DNA of 64,000 nucleotides from positions 91,913-155,912 of the forward strand of contig NZ_AOPO01000011.1 in assembly GCF_000336575.1 (NCBI RefSeq), read 5' to 3'. Position 1 is the stretch's first letter. The number at the start of each line of letters is the position of its first letter. Positions 43,286-52,545 of the stretch are shown here, in pieces. The notes under the pieces were generated by a model, which saw only the letters and a list, made by a program, of their open reading frames with translations, searched no databases and was not told the origin of the DNA. This stretch comes from Vreelandella titanicae BH1 (GTDB lineage Bacteria; Pseudomonadota; Gammaproteobacteria; Pseudomonadales; Halomonadaceae). The translations under genes were made by a program, and so were the position numbers.

Positions 43286-43584
43286 GGCGTGCTCTCATGT
43301 TTTACGTGAGGTCGCTGCGACATAGGCAGCCGACCATTATTGATGCTGCATCCCTGCATACGCGAAGTGGCGTAACCGGCAATTGTTACCTGAATGGGGT
43401 GTCGGTGTCGAGATTTGTGTCAAATGGTAGCGTTAGCCGCACACTCGGTGTCTGGGGAGGGTATTTTAGTCTGTCGTCAAATGACAGCGAATGCTGGCCA
43501 CGAGCTAGAGAGTGTAAACTCTGCCAGCGATGCCAGCATAGTAGAGGTGATGCACGGTTATCTGTGGGTGAAGATTTTTATCTC

Positions 43585-44025
43585 TCAACGGTAGCTGTTA
43601 AGAATGCGAGCTAGTGAATCCGAAAAGCTATAAGAGTTTGGCTGCGTAGTGTCAGAACTTGCCTTTGTGGCGTAATTTATCTCACCACCTAGCTTTTTTG
43701 CTATTTCCTCGGCACGTTCCTGAGCAAATGACAAACCCCCGCCATCCATATTTAGCTGTAGGTCTCTGGGCGTTTGCGCCAATCCGGTATCCCATACTTT
43801 GGCTACCACCTTGCCGTGAACCGTTATTTCAGCAAATAAATTCTCTGGCGAATTGTCGGGACGCCCAGTTTGTTGAGCAGCGTGTTCATGTATAGAAGGA
43901 AGATTCTTCATCTCCGCCATCTCAGATTCCGTCATTTTTCTTGCGTGGGGTGCCATCTCCTTGAATGAGTTGACGTTTCCAGTTACCGCGTATGACAGTT
44001 GGCTGCTAATGCCTGATATACTCAT
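43585..44025 (-). CDS. Hypothetical protein in a low-GC insertion
   Basis: The predicted protein has 146 residues and I do not recognise its family with confidence. It is hydrophilic with no signal peptide or membrane helix. The N-terminus is MSISGISSQLSYAVTGN. The most structured part reads ENLFAEITVHGKVVAKVWDTG, then GGLSFAQERAEEIAKKLGGE, which suggests a beta hairpin followed by a helix. I chose ATG 44025 because GAGG lies nine bases upstream. ATG 44040 lacks a site. Flanking gaps of about 300 bp on each side are AT-richer than the neighbourhood and split panB from folK, suggesting a later insertion. Confidence 0.6.
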   Translation of the reverse strand: MSISGISSQLSYAVTGNVNSFKEMAPHARKMTESEMAEMKNLPSIHEHAAQQTGRPDNSPENLFAEITVHGKVVAKVWDTGLAQTPRDLQLNMDGGGLSFAQERAEEIAKKLGGEINYATKASSDTTQPNSYSFSDSLARILNSYR

Positions 44026-44309
44026 TTCTTGATGCCTCATGAATTAATTTGTTCTGGAAATCAAGTAGCTAATGAGTTAGTGAGCATGAGGTGTTTAAGC
44101 AAGCTAGAGCCCGCTAAATTAATCACAGCTACTTTAAGTAAGCTTAGCCTGCGATGAACCTAAGGGCAAAGGTTCTATAAGCCTAAACATAGGGCTGAAA
44201 ACGTGCCTTTTCGCACTTTAGTTGCACTTCTACAGTCATGAGTTTGAAACGCTGGCTAGGTACTGAAAGCAGTAACCTCAAGCTCTAAGTGTCAGATGGG
44301 ATAAGCGCA

Positions 44310-44795
44310 CTAAACCCTGAGCAAGTCTTGTGACTCAACACCTTCAAGCCAGGTGGATAGCGGCTGTTGGAGAAGGTCTAGAGAGGGGGCGATCTCTGCG
44401 AGGGGGAGCAGTACAAAGGCCCGGGCAGTCATTTGCGGGTGCGGTACTCGTAAACGCGGGGAGTTGATATGGTCATCAGCGTAGAGCAGCAGGTCAAGAT
44501 CGAGCGTGCGGGGCCCCCAGTGGCGCTGGCGGCGGCGGCGATGCTGCTGCTCTAACGCCTGAAGCTGGTCGAGTAGCGCCAGCGGGGAGAGCCGTGTCTC
44601 CAGCGCGGCCACCGCGTTGATAAAGTCCGGCTGATCCTGCGGCCCCACCGGGTGGCTGGCGTAAAGCGATGATGCTGCCACTAATCGACTTAGCGGTAGC
44701 ATTGCCAGCTCGTTGAGGGCCTCGCGAACCTGCACGATAGGTGACTCTAGATTGCTACCCAAGCCAATATAGGCGAGCTGGGGAGGAGCACCCAC
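44310..44795 (-). CDS. folK: 6-hydroxymethyl-7,8-dihydropterin pyrophosphokinase
   Basis: FolK transfers pyrophosphate from ATP to hydroxymethyl-dihydropterin in folate synthesis. The 161-residue protein has YIGLGSNLESP near the N-terminus, SSLYASHPVGPQDQPDFINA, the catalytic segment RQRHWGPRTLDLDLLLYADD (two Asp at about 96 and 98 bind Mg) and VPHPQMTARAFVLLPL. It starts with GTG at 44795, overlapping the pcnB stop by one base, so the two are coupled. Confidence 0.97.
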   Translation of the reverse strand: MGAPPQLAYIGLGSNLESPIVQVREALNELAMLPLSRLVAASSLYASHPVGPQDQPDFINAVAALETRLSPLALLDQLQALEQQHRRRRQRHWGPRTLDLDLLLYADDHINSPRLRVPHPQMTARAFVLLPLAEIAPSLDLLQQPLSTWLEGVESQDLLRV

Positions 44796-46177
44796 TACTC
44801 TGGCGCGCTCGGCTTACGGCGCCGTTTGCGACGACGATCGCCCTGGCTGGCGGGGTCGCCGCCAACTTTTTGCAGCAGGCGACGCTGTTCGTGCTCATCG
44901 CCGCGCTGAAACGCCGTCCACCATTCGCCTAAACCACTCGGTATCTCGCCCGCCTGTTCGCGCAGCAGCAGCAGGTCATAGCCAGCTCTGAAACGCGAAT
45001 GTTCGCGGGTTTGAAAGGCTTTTTTACCGCGCCGCTGGGGTAGGCGCTGCTGTAATTCCCAAATTTCCCGCATCGGGATGCCAAAGCGCTTGGGAATCGA
45101 TGTGAACTCTAACTGACGAGATACCACCTGTTGGGCGGCTGCTTGAAGCGCGGGAATAGGCGGCATGCCTTCTTGCTCCAACGCTTCCTGACGATGTTTG
45201 ACCGGTGCCCATAAAAACGCAGCCAGCAGAAACGCGGGGGTGACGGGGCGCTCTTCGGCGATACGTTTATCGGTATTGGTCAGCGCCTGCTCAATCAGCT
45301 CTTCGGCCCAGGCGGCATCGGCCATGGCTTCTTCGGCCTCGGGGAACAGCATACCGAACAGGCCGTAGTGGCTGAGCAGCCGGAAGGTAACCAAGCCGTG
45401 GCCCGACATAAACAGCTTGAGCACTTCATCGAATAGCCGCGCTGGGGGAATCTGCAGCAGCAGCGGCGCCTGATCGTACATCGGCGCTTCAGTGGCGGGG
45501 TCTAGCGTGAAATCCAGCTTAGCCGCAAAACGCACCGCCCGCAGCATCCGTACCGGGTCTTCGCGGTAGCGTGTCGCCGGGTCGCCAATCAGGCGCAGGG
45601 TGCGGGTCTTAATGTCCTCGGCACCATTGGCAAAATCGGTGATGCTGAAGTCGGCGATATTGTAGTAGAGCGCATTAACGGTAAAGTCGCGGCGCAGCGC
45701 GTCTTCTTCGATATTGCCCCATACATTGTCGCGTAGCAGTAACCCTTCATCGGACTGATGGGCAATGTGGTCGCCATGCTCGTCTTGGGGTTTGCCACGG
45801 AAGGTGGTGACCTCAATGACCTCGCGGCCAAAGCGAACATGGACAATCCGAAAACGGCGGCCGATCAGGCGCGAGTTACGAAATAGATCGCGAACCTGCT
45901 CTGGCGTGGCGTTGGTGGCGACATCAAAATCTTTGGGCATCTTGCCCAGCAGCGCATCACGAATGCAGCCGCCCACCAAATAGGCGTCGAAACCCGCGCC
46001 GCTAAGGCGATAAAGCACTTTTAACGCGGCATCGCTAATATGCTGGCGAGAAACAGGGTGCTCTGACCGAGGGATGTTGCGCGGAGTGAGGGCGCTGGTG
46101 GTGCTCTCTTGGGGATCAAGCAAGGTTTTCAATTGCTCCCCCGGGCTGTGTAGGAAACGGGTAAATCCTTTAAACAT
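44795..46177 (-). CDS. pcnB: Poly(A) polymerase I
   Basis: PcnB adds poly(A) tails to RNA 3' ends and so promotes decay. The 460-residue protein has the nucleotidyltransferase core FDAYLVGGCIRDALLGKMP.KDFDVATNATPEQ, with the catalytic DxD about residue 91. RRDFTVNALYYNI and a long RNA-binding helical domain with EDPVRMLRAVRFAAKLDF follow. The C-terminus is Arg/Lys-rich (GDRRRKRRRKPSAPE). It lies directly downstream of the CrcZ-like RNA, as in Pseudomonas, with a probable promoter at 46274-46301. Confidence 0.97.
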   Translation of the reverse strand: MFKGFTRFLHSPGEQLKTLLDPQESTTSALTPRNIPRSEHPVSRQHISDAALKVLYRLSGAGFDAYLVGGCIRDALLGKMPKDFDVATNATPEQVRDLFRNSRLIGRRFRIVHVRFGREVIEVTTFRGKPQDEHGDHIAHQSDEGLLLRDNVWGNIEEDALRRDFTVNALYYNIADFSITDFANGAEDIKTRTLRLIGDPATRYREDPVRMLRAVRFAAKLDFTLDPATEAPMYDQAPLLLQIPPARLFDEVLKLFMSGHGLVTFRLLSHYGLFGMLFPEAEEAMADAAWAEELIEQALTNTDKRIAEERPVTPAFLLAAFLWAPVKHRQEALEQEGMPPIPALQAAAQQVVSRQLEFTSIPKRFGIPMREIWELQQRLPQRRGKKAFQTREHSRFRAGYDLLLLREQAGEIPSGLGEWWTAFQRGDEHEQRRLLQKVGGDPASQGDRRRKRRRKPSAPE

Positions 46178-46273
46178 GCGACGATTTCAACTCGCAGGTA
46201 CGAAAAAATGGTCGTAAAAATAGTCGTTAGAAAACACTTCAAACGAGTACTGAACATAAACCACGAGTGGCTG

Positions 46274-46301
46274 AGTGTAGCCGACCCTTCATGGCTTGCA
46301 A
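46274..46301 (-). promoter_or_regulatory. Candidate sigma-70 promoter of pcnB
   Basis: On the minus strand TTGCAA (46301-46296), a 16-bp spacer and TACACT (46279-46274) form a plausible promoter about 97 bp before the pcnB ATG. The -35 box lies inside the last copy of a 15-bp tandem repeat. Confidence 0.55.
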
Positions 46302-46335
46302 AGAGCGGCTTGCAAAGTAGCGGCTTGCAAAGCAC
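46291..46335. repeat. Three 15-bp tandem repeats upstream of pcnB
   Basis: ATGGCTTGCAAAGAG, CGGCTTGCAAAGTAG and CGGCTTGCAAAGCAC are consecutive (46291-46305, 46306-46320, 46321-46335). The core GGCTTGCAAAG is invariant. Each copy carries TTGCAA, and the one nearest pcnB is the proposed -35 box. Confidence 0.85.
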
Positions 46336-46384
46336 TTGACGCTGGCGGGGGCTAACACAGGTTTTAAACCCAGGCTCCAAACAC

Positions 46385-46850
46385 GGAAAGGGGAGGCTAA
46401 AAGAGCCTCCCCTATCAAGCAATTAATCAGCGTCCGTGCTGCTATTTTTCTTCATGATGGCACATCGCCCTGAATACGCACCGCAGTCGGTAGGCGTAAG
46501 GATCACGATGGTTCCGACCGCCTCGTATTCAAAACAATAATCCAACCGCGAACTTTTCTCCCCCCAGGGTATTATTATTGGCGCCGGGGTGTACACACTG
46601 ACAGCTATTGTTGTTGTTAGGATGCCAAGTCACATTGTACGTCGCGTCCTTTCGGGCCACTTGCTAACTTTTGTTGTTGTTCGCTGCGCCTGTGTTGCCT
46701 GCGCAAGCAAGTAATGAGATTCAAGCCTGTTGTTCTTGTTAGTACCGTTATCTCTACCTGACCCTGTTGTTTTTGTTGTGGCTCAGGTTGTGGCGAGGTC
46801 ATGTTGTTTTTGTTGGTGACCTGGCGCTATGCCCAGTTTGTTTTTCTTAC
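46385..46850 (-). ncRNA. crcZ: CrcZ-like catabolite-repression sRNA
   Basis: This is a non-coding transcript unit of about 465 nt between cbrB and pcnB, the exact position of crcZ in Pseudomonas. It is framed by a sigma-54 promoter (start near 46850) and a terminator hairpin (46387-46412). On the RNA strand seven A-rich AANAANAA-type sites occur: AAGAAAAACAAA (46848-46837), AACAAAAACAACA twice (46814-46802 and 46777-46765), AACAAGAACAACA (46740-46728), AACAACAACAAAA (46681-46669), AACAACAACAATA (46618-46606) and AATAATAATA (46579-46570). In Pseudomonas such motifs sequester Hfq/Crc and relieve translational repression of catabolic genes. Size is close to P. aeruginosa CrcZ (about 407 nt). The short frames through this region have no conserved features. 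Transcription itself is not shown by sequence alone. Confidence 0.85.
46387..46412 (-). terminator. Terminator of the CrcZ-like RNA
   Basis: On the minus strand GGGGAGGCT, loop CTTTT and AGCCTCCCC form a perfect 9-bp stem followed by TTTCCG. The U-tract is short, but the stem is very GC-rich. Confidence 0.8.
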
Positions 46851-46860
46851 CCAGTAATAC

Positions 46861-46876
46861 TGCAGACCCTGTGCCA
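46861..46876 (-). promoter_or_regulatory. Sigma-54 promoter of the CrcZ-like RNA
   Basis: The minus strand reads TGGCACAGGGTCTGCA, matching TGGCAC-N5-TTGCA with one mismatch. The invariant GG and GC doublets are separated by exactly 10 bases as required for RpoN. The predicted start is near 46850. An AT-rich stretch (46879-46920) lies upstream, followed by paired half-sites at 46950-47000. CbrB, an NtrC-type activator, is encoded next to it. Confidence 0.88.
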
Positions 46877-46949
46877 CCTATTTAATAAATTATAAATTTC
46901 AGAAGGTTGGAGTTTTTTAAGTCGCTGCGGAACTTTACGGCGCGAGAAG

Positions 46950-47000
46950 TGTTACCCCTTTCGCGCCCGTTTGTGCGCGGCGTTGTGTGGGAAGGTAACA
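46950..47000. promoter_or_regulatory. Candidate CbrB upstream activating sequence
   Basis: TGTTACC (46950-46956) and GGTAACA (46994-47000) form a 7-bp inverted repeat with a 37-bp spacer, 75-125 bp upstream of the sigma-54 -24 element. This is the usual range for an enhancer-binding protein. The half-sites resemble the TGTTAC/GTAACA sequences I recall for CbrB at Pseudomonas crcZ. Confidence 0.6.
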
Positions 47001-47105
47001 GTGTCAGGGTAGCGAAAGGCAGAATATTTCTTATTTAAATCAGTATATTGGACGATGGTCGTAGGGGTGGTGTGGAGACAGGAGGGAATGGGAATGCCCA
47101 GGTGC

Positions 47106-48500
47106 TTAACCTGGGCGCCGGGCGGTTTTTTTGCGCGGTATGCCAAGCCGCTGGCGTCGTTCCCAAAGGTTTTTACGGCTAATGCCCAGTTTTTGTGCCA
47201 ATTCGGTTTCACTCATTTGGTCTTGGTGTTCGAGGACAAAGTGCTGAAAATAATCTTCTAAAGAGAGATCATCTTCATTCTCTTCAGCACTTTTATCACC
47301 GCCACCACTGGCAGCAGGTGTGCTGGACGAGCCAGAGGACGGATGGGGGCGTGGGGTGGTCGGCGCTAGACCCAGGTCATCCGGATGGATCAGATGCCCC
47401 TCGGCAAGAATCACTCCGCGCTCAAGGGCATTCTCCAGCTCGCGAACGTTACCCGGCCAAGGGTAGTCGCGCAGATCCTGGCGGGCTGCGCGGGACAAAC
47501 GCAGGCCCGTGCGTTCGTGGCGCTTACACGCCTTGTCGAGCAGAATGTCGGCGATCTCAAGCACGTCATCCTCGCGCTCGCGCAGCGGCGGCAGCTCGAT
47601 CTGCATCACGTTCAGTCGGTAGTAAAGATCAAGGCGGAACTCGCCGGTTTTTGACAGTGCTCGCAGGTCACGATGGGTGGCTGCAATCAGGCGGACATTG
47701 ACGTGGCGGGTTTCCACCGAGCCAATTTTACGGATTTCACCCTCTTGAAGAACGCGCAGCAGACGCGCCTGGGCATCCAGCGGTAGTTCACCAATCTCAT
47801 CCAAAAATAGCGTACCGCCATCAGCGGCTTCGACTAACCCGGTGCGCGCAGCGCTGGCGCCGGTAAAAGCGCCTTTCTCATGGCCAAACAGCTCTGATTC
47901 GATCAGCGTTTCAGGAATCGCCGCACAGTTGACGCAGATCAACGGTGCCTTGGCGCGCTTGCTCTGCTGGTGAATGGCGCGTGCCACCAGCTCCTTGCCG
48001 GTACCTGACTCGCCAAGAATCAATACGGTGACATCGGCCGGGGCGGTTTTACTAATGCGGGTGTAGACCTGCTGCATGGCAACGCAGTTGCCGATCATGG
48101 TTTGCCGGCTGCCGCCTGCATCGGTGATATCCGGGGGCGGACTCTGCTGCATCGACTGCTTGTGCAGGATCCGCTCAACGGTCTCCAATAGCTCCGCGTG
48201 GTCAAAGGGCTTGGCAACGTAGTCCACGGCCCCCTGTTTGAGCGCTTCCACCGCAGAGCGCATGCTGGCGTAGCTGGTCATGATCAATACCGGCACGGGG
48301 GCTGCGGCGGTGATCAGCGAGGTGCCCGGTTCGCCCGGCAGACGCAGGTCGCTGATGATGAGGTCGAACCCTGCGAGCTCAAGCTGGCTGGCCTCCTCAG
48401 CGCTGCCTGCTTCGCTGACCGTATAGTCGTGGCGTTCCAGAAGGCGCTTTAGCGCGCTGCGAATAATCGCTTCATCTTCAACAATCAGAATCCTGGGCAT
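47106..48500 (-). CDS. cbrB: Two-component response regulator CbrB (NtrC family)
   Basis: CbrB is a sigma-54-dependent activator that controls carbon and nitrogen source use, chiefly through crcZ. The protein is about 464 residues from the ATG at 48500. The receiver domain has the phosphoacceptor Asp51 in IISDLRLPG. The AAA+ domain has Walker A GESGTGKE (about 163-170), the sigma-54-contacting GAFTGA loop ([12 protein letters not shown]) and FLDEIGELP. The C-terminal Fis-type helix-turn-helix is [20 protein letters not shown]. It overlaps the cbrA stop by about 20 bases. A longer start at 48515 is possible. A 7-bp hairpin (47096-47116) spans the stop codon. Confidence 0.95.
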   Translation of the reverse strand: MPRILIVEDEAIIRSALKRLLERHDYTVSEAGSAEEASQLELAGFDLIISDLRLPGEPGTSLITAAAPVPVLIMTSYASMRSAVEALKQGAVDYVAKPFDHAELLETVERILHKQSMQQSPPPDITDAGGSRQTMIGNCVAMQQVYTRISKTAPADVTVLILGESGTGKELVARAIHQQSKRAKAPLICVNCAAIPETLIESELFGHEKGAFTGASAARTGLVEAADGGTLFLDEIGELPLDAQARLLRVLQEGEIRKIGSVETRHVNVRLIAATHRDLRALSKTGEFRLDLYYRLNVMQIELPPLREREDDVLEIADILLDKACKRHERTGLRLSRAARQDLRDYPWPGNVRELENALERGVILAEGHLIHPDDLGLAPTTPRPHPSSGSSSTPAASGGGDKSAEENEDDLSLEDYFQHFVLEHQDQMSETELAQKLGISRKNLWERRQRLGIPRKKTARRPG

Positions 48501-51438
48501 GGGTTGGCTGATCATCCTGTTGGTAAAGCGGCAGCCATAACGTAATGGCCGTGCCGCGAGGCTGTCCGGGGGGTGGCGAAGCCACGTCTATTTTACCCTG
48601 GTGCTCATTGATAATCTGGTAGGCCAATGAAAGGCCCAGACCGGTGCCCTCGCCGGCGGGTTTGGTGGTGGTAAAGGGCTCGAATAGGTGCTCGCGCACT
48701 CGTGGGTCGATGCCCTGACCGTTATCGGTTATCCGCCACCAGGCAAGCTGCTCGTGGCGTCCTGCAGTCATGTGAACTTCTCCCCCCTTGCCGCAGGCAT
48801 CCCGGGCATTGCTCAGCAGGTTGACCATCACTTGCGTTAATCGCTGGGCATCGCCGCGCACCACCACGTCGTCAGGCGTTTCATTGGTTAAGGTAACATC
48901 CTCTCCCGAGCGGGCGAGGTGGATCAAGTGCAGTGCATCTTCGCTAATGGATGCAAGTGCCACAGGTGAGGCAGGGAGCGGTACCGATTGGCGTCCCCCA
49001 TGGGCAAAACCAACCAGTGAGTTAACGATTTTGGTGACCCGCTGGGTTAGCTGCTGGATTTGGTCGGCGGTCTCCAGCAGGGCGGGATCGTTGGTGTCGT
49101 AGCGGAGGTTTTGCGCCAGCGACGAGATGCCGGTAATCGGGTTGCCAATTTCGTGGGCGACCCCAGCGGCTAACTGGCCGATGGAGGCAAGGCGTGCTGC
49201 ATGCACCAACTCATCTTCTAACCACTTCATTTCGGTATGGTCTTCAATCAGAATAACGCTGCCGCCACGGCTGTCACTACCGCTGAGAATCGCTTTGTGC
49301 AGGGTCAAAAAATAGTCTTTACCGTGCAGCGTGACCGCCTGTTTGTAGAGCGGTGTTGACGTGGTTTCCAGCACGCCACCGAGTAGGCCGGGCCAGGGGG
49401 CAGGTAGGCTGTCGCGGCGTGAACCGATCACGCTTTCACCGCTAATACCCGAGAGTTGAGAGAGCGCCTGATTCCACATTAGTAGTTCATCGTCATCGCC
49501 TAGCACGCACAGCCCCACAGGCAGATAGGCCAGGGTTTGGCGGTGGTGGCGGCGCAAGCCGTCGAGTTCCCGGGCTAGCCCCGTTAACCGCGAACGGTAG
49601 GCTTCCAGGCGACTTTCAACAAAGTGAATATCGTCGGTTTCAGGGGTGTCGTCGTGGCGGTAGGGTAGATAGCGATCAACAATATCCCGTGCCACCGATG
49701 GGCCCATTAGGCCCGAGAGATTGGCCTGAATACGGTCACGCAAGCGACGTAGCGCGTAGGGACGGCGCTCCTGGGGCGTTAAGTTGAGTGCTTGCAATGC
49801 CCGATTCACTTCACGGCTAGCCGCCTCATCGCCGAGGGCGTGGGCTAAGTGAGTCGAAAAATCGCTCGCTGTGGCGGCTTCCAGTGGAAAGCGCTTGGAG
49901 CGGATAACGGCATCGACGGAGCACGCTTCCGCGGCGGACTGCTCACCTTCAGAAATACGCGTAAACAGCGATATCACAATCAACAGCAGGATATTGACCG
50001 CTAACGAGAGCAGCGTGACGTTGTACCAAACCGGCGCACCAGTGTCGGTAAGCGGGGTAAAGGGCAGCGTCGGTACGGGTAGCGAGAACATGAGCGGCAG
50101 CCATAGCCCCCATAGCCATACGCCGACGCCTGCGATGAGGCCAATAATCATGCCTTTACGGTTAGCGCCCGGCCAGTAGAGCAGCGCCAGCATGCCAGGC
50201 AGGCACTGGGCCATGCCGACAAACGCGGCTAATCCCAAACCGATAAGCCCATGATGGCGACCTACCCACTGGTAAAACACCCAGCCGCTGATAATCACAG
50301 CGACCACTAGCCCACGGCGCAGCCACAGCAGCCAGCCGTAGAGATCACTGCGCGCTTCCGGGGGCCTCGCTACCAGTACAATATGATTAAGCACCATGCC
50401 GGAAAGCGCCAGCGCAATCATAATCATGGTGCCGCTGGCGGCGGCTAGCCCGCCGATAAACGCCAGCGCCCCTACCCACCAGTGTTCGGTCATTAGGTAG
50501 GCGGCATAGGCGGCGATGGGTATGTCGGGATTGACCGATTGCGCGGCCCACCAAATCAACGGTACGGGTAGCGCCATTAATAGCAGGAAAAGCGGCAGCG
50601 CCCAGCTCGCTTGTAGCAGGGTATGCCGGGATAGACTTTCTGAAAAACTGATATGAAACAGATGCGGCATCATAAACGCCGCCGCAAAAAACAGCAGCAG
50701 GAGAGTTCGCCACTGGGCCGGGTCAAGTTTGGGTGTCTGTTGTTGGAGGAGAGCGCCAGGGCCCTCCAGCCACAGCTGCAGGTCGCCTGGGCCGTCAAAC
50801 ACCATCCATAGCGCCACCACGCCGAGCCCCAGCATGGCCAGCAGTTTAACAATGGATTCAAACGCAATGGCGCTAAGCAGAGTGTCGTGGCGGCCGTGAG
50901 ACTGGCTGTGGCGGGCACCGAAAATAACCGCAAAGGCGGCAATTACGGCGCAAAAAAGTAGCGCAACGCTACCTCCCGCTTGGCTGGCGGTGATGATATT
51001 GATGGCTTCGCCCAGGGTTTGGACTTGAATGCCGAGCAGTGGCAGCACCGCCAGTAGACTGACGATGGTGACCAGCGTACCCGCCCAACGAGAGCGAAAG
51101 CGAAAGGCAAACAGATCCGCCAATGACGTTAGTTGATAGGTGCGGGTGATGCGCTGGATGGGCACCAGTAGCACAGGGGCGAGCAAGAAGGCGCCCGCTG
51201 CGCCCAGGTAGTAGGCGAGGAAGCCAAACCCCGCGTGGGCAGCCATTTCCACGCTGCCGTAAATCGCCCAGGCGCTGGCATAAACACCCAGGGCAAGGGT
51301 GTAAACAATCGGGTGGCGGGTAATACGCACCGGCACCCAGCCGCGCTCTACCGCAAAACCGCAGCCAAACAGCAGTGCCAGGTAACCCAGCCCAAGCAGT
51401 AGGACGCCGACTATCTCAACGTGCATCTCAACGTTCAT
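48478..51438 (-). CDS. cbrA: Transporter-linked sensor histidine kinase CbrA
   Basis: CbrA is an inner-membrane sensor that phosphorylates CbrB. The protein is about 986 residues, nearly the length of Pseudomonas CbrA. The first half (about 10-500) is a multi-helix SLC5/sodium-solute-symporter-like domain ([20 protein letters not shown] is typical). A cytoplasmic linker and a PAS-like region ([20 protein letters not shown], about 650) follow. The HisKA domain has phosphoacceptor His762 in [12 protein letters not shown]. The HATPase has N-box NLLSNARDA and G-boxes DNGQGI and GTGLGLSLA. It starts inside the cbrX-like gene (11-bp overlap). A further ATG at 51426 is possible. Confidence 0.95.
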   Translation of the reverse strand: MNVEMHVEIVGVLLLGLGYLALLFGCGFAVERGWVPVRITRHPIVYTLALGVYASAWAIYGSVEMAAHAGFGFLAYYLGAAGAFLLAPVLLVPIQRITRTYQLTSLADLFAFRFRSRWAGTLVTIVSLLAVLPLLGIQVQTLGEAINIITASQAGGSVALLFCAVIAAFAVIFGARHSQSHGRHDTLLSAIAFESIVKLLAMLGLGVVALWMVFDGPGDLQLWLEGPGALLQQQTPKLDPAQWRTLLLLFFAAAFMMPHLFHISFSESLSRHTLLQASWALPLFLLLMALPVPLIWWAAQSVNPDIPIAAYAAYLMTEHWWVGALAFIGGLAAASGTMIMIALALSGMVLNHIVLVARPPEARSDLYGWLLWLRRGLVVAVIISGWVFYQWVGRHHGLIGLGLAAFVGMAQCLPGMLALLYWPGANRKGMIIGLIAGVGVWLWGLWLPLMFSLPVPTLPFTPLTDTGAPVWYNVTLLSLAVNILLLIVISLFTRISEGEQSAAEACSVDAVIRSKRFPLEAATASDFSTHLAHALGDEAASREVNRALQALNLTPQERRPYALRRLRDRIQANLSGLMGPSVARDIVDRYLPYRHDDTPETDDIHFVESRLEAYRSRLTGLARELDGLRRHHRQTLAYLPVGLCVLGDDDELLMWNQALSQLSGISGESVIGSRRDSLPAPWPGLLGGVLETTSTPLYKQAVTLHGKDYFLTLHKAILSGSDSRGGSVILIEDHTEMKWLEDELVHAARLASIGQLAAGVAHEIGNPITGISSLAQNLRYDTNDPALLETADQIQQLTQRVTKIVNSLVGFAHGGRQSVPLPASPVALASISEDALHLIHLARSGEDVTLTNETPDDVVVRGDAQRLTQVMVNLLSNARDACGKGGEVHMTAGRHEQLAWWRITDNGQGIDPRVREHLFEPFTTTKPAGEGTGLGLSLAYQIINEHQGKIDVASPPPGQPRGTAITLWLPLYQQDDQPTHAQDSDC

Positions 51439-51604
51439 CAAGCTTTCTCTTCTGCTCCAGCCAGAGGGTTAACGCAATCAACCCACCCCAAATCGCAAAC
51501 GGCCGGTACCAGGCGGCCTCAGGGTCGCTCCAGCCATTCATCAGCAGCGGAGAGAGCAGGTAGCCGCCAAACACCAAAAACAGCATGATGCGATAGACAT
51601 ACAT
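51428..51604 (-). CDS. cbrX: Small membrane protein upstream of cbrA (CbrX-like)
   Basis: This short gene of 58 codons lies between gluQ and cbrA. The ATG at 51604 has an ideal AGGAG six bases upstream. The peptide starts MYVYRIMLFLVFGGYLL, has a second hydrophobic segment (FAIWGGLIALTLWL, about 36-49), and ends EQKRKLDER. It thus looks like a two-helix membrane protein with a charged tail. Its stop overlaps the cbrA start by 11 bases, implying translational coupling. A small gene called cbrX occupies this place in Pseudomonas putida (recalled). Its biochemical role is unknown. Confidence 0.8.
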   Translation of the reverse strand: MYVYRIMLFLVFGGYLLSPLLMNGWSDPEAAWYRPFAIWGGLIALTLWLEQKRKLDER

Positions 51605-51605
51605 A

Positions 51606-52517
51606 TCAATCTCCTACTGGAGGTGAGGGGGGATTTAAGCGGTGTGCCGTTGGGCTTAACTGTGCCAACGACCAGTTCGCTACCGCCCAGTGTAGCTGAG
51701 TCGCGGGGTGCTCTGAGGCCAGTTCTTGTGGCGGCGCTTGATCAAGCGCTTCCAGCGCCTGAAAGAGCTGCTGGCGCACTTTCTGCCCGTCTTCTGCCAG
51801 GGCCGGGGCCAGGTTTTGCTTGGAGAGCTTTTGCCCTTCAGCGGTCACAATGAGTGGCAGATGCAGGTAACGCGGCTGCGGTAGCTGAAGTGCGCTTTGC
51901 AATTGGCGCTGCCAAGGGGTGTTATCGAGCAAATCGAGCCCGCGTACCACATCGGTAATCTGCTGCTCGGCGTCATCCACTACCACGGCGAGCTGATACG
52001 CCCATAGGTCATCTTTGCGCTTTAATACCACATCGCCTAGTTCAGCCGGGTCAAACTGCTGCTCGCCGAACAGCCGGTCTTGCCAGCGGATAGGGCGTTC
52101 GCCACGGTCGCTGCGCAGCCGCCAGGCCACCGGTTTATTCGCATCGCAAACGCCATCGCGGCACCAGCCGGGGTAGATATCAAACGCCTGCCACTGCTTG
52201 CGCGAACAGCTGCAGGGATAGGCCAGGCCGAGTTGGACAAGCTGGTCAAGCGCCTGTTGGTAAGCATCGCCGCGAGTGTGCTGCCACATTACCGCTTCGT
52301 CCCACTCCAGCCCGAAGGTTTCCAGCTGGCGAAGAATAGTGCTCGCCGCACCTTCAGGGCAGCGCGGTGGGTCGATATCTTCAATGCGCACCAGCCACTG
52401 CCCATCGGCCGCGCGGGCATCTAAATAGCTGCCTAAGGCGGCGACCAAAGAGCCAAAGTGCAGCGGGCCAGAGGGCGTAGGGGCAAAGCGCCCCCGGTAG
52501 CGAGCAAAATCAATCAT
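51606..52517 (-). CDS. gluQ: Glutamyl-Q tRNA(Asp) synthetase
   Basis: GluQ (YadB) attaches glutamate to the queuosine of tRNA-Asp. The 303-residue protein is a truncated GluRS lacking the anticodon-binding domain. It has the HIGH-like motif [20 protein letters not shown] (near residue 11). Zinc ligands lie in PCSCSRKQW plus PGWCRDGVC, and [14 protein letters not shown] follows. The KMSKS-like motif is KLSKQN. It lies between dksA and the cbrX-cbrA pair, as in Pseudomonas. Its stop is two bases from the cbrX ATG. Confidence 0.97.
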   Translation of the reverse strand: MIDFARYRGRFAPTPSGPLHFGSLVAALGSYLDARAADGQWLVRIEDIDPPRCPEGAASTILRQLETFGLEWDEAVMWQHTRGDAYQQALDQLVQLGLAYPCSCSRKQWQAFDIYPGWCRDGVCDANKPVAWRLRSDRGERPIRWQDRLFGEQQFDPAELGDVVLKRKDDLWAYQLAVVVDDAEQQITDVVRGLDLLDNTPWQRQLQSALQLPQPRYLHLPLIVTAEGQKLSKQNLAPALAEDGQKVRQQLFQALEALDQAPPQELASEHPATQLHWAVANWSLAQLSPTAHRLNPPSPPVGD

Positions 52518-52545
52518 GGTAGCGTCATTGTTGAGAGGGGCTGGT

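Noticed and set aside
46617..46802. 61-codon minus-strand frame rich in Gln through the CrcZ-like region
   Set aside because: Its Gln/Thr runs are just translations of the A-rich motifs. There is no good ribosome-binding site, and the sRNA explanation fits promoter, terminator and position.
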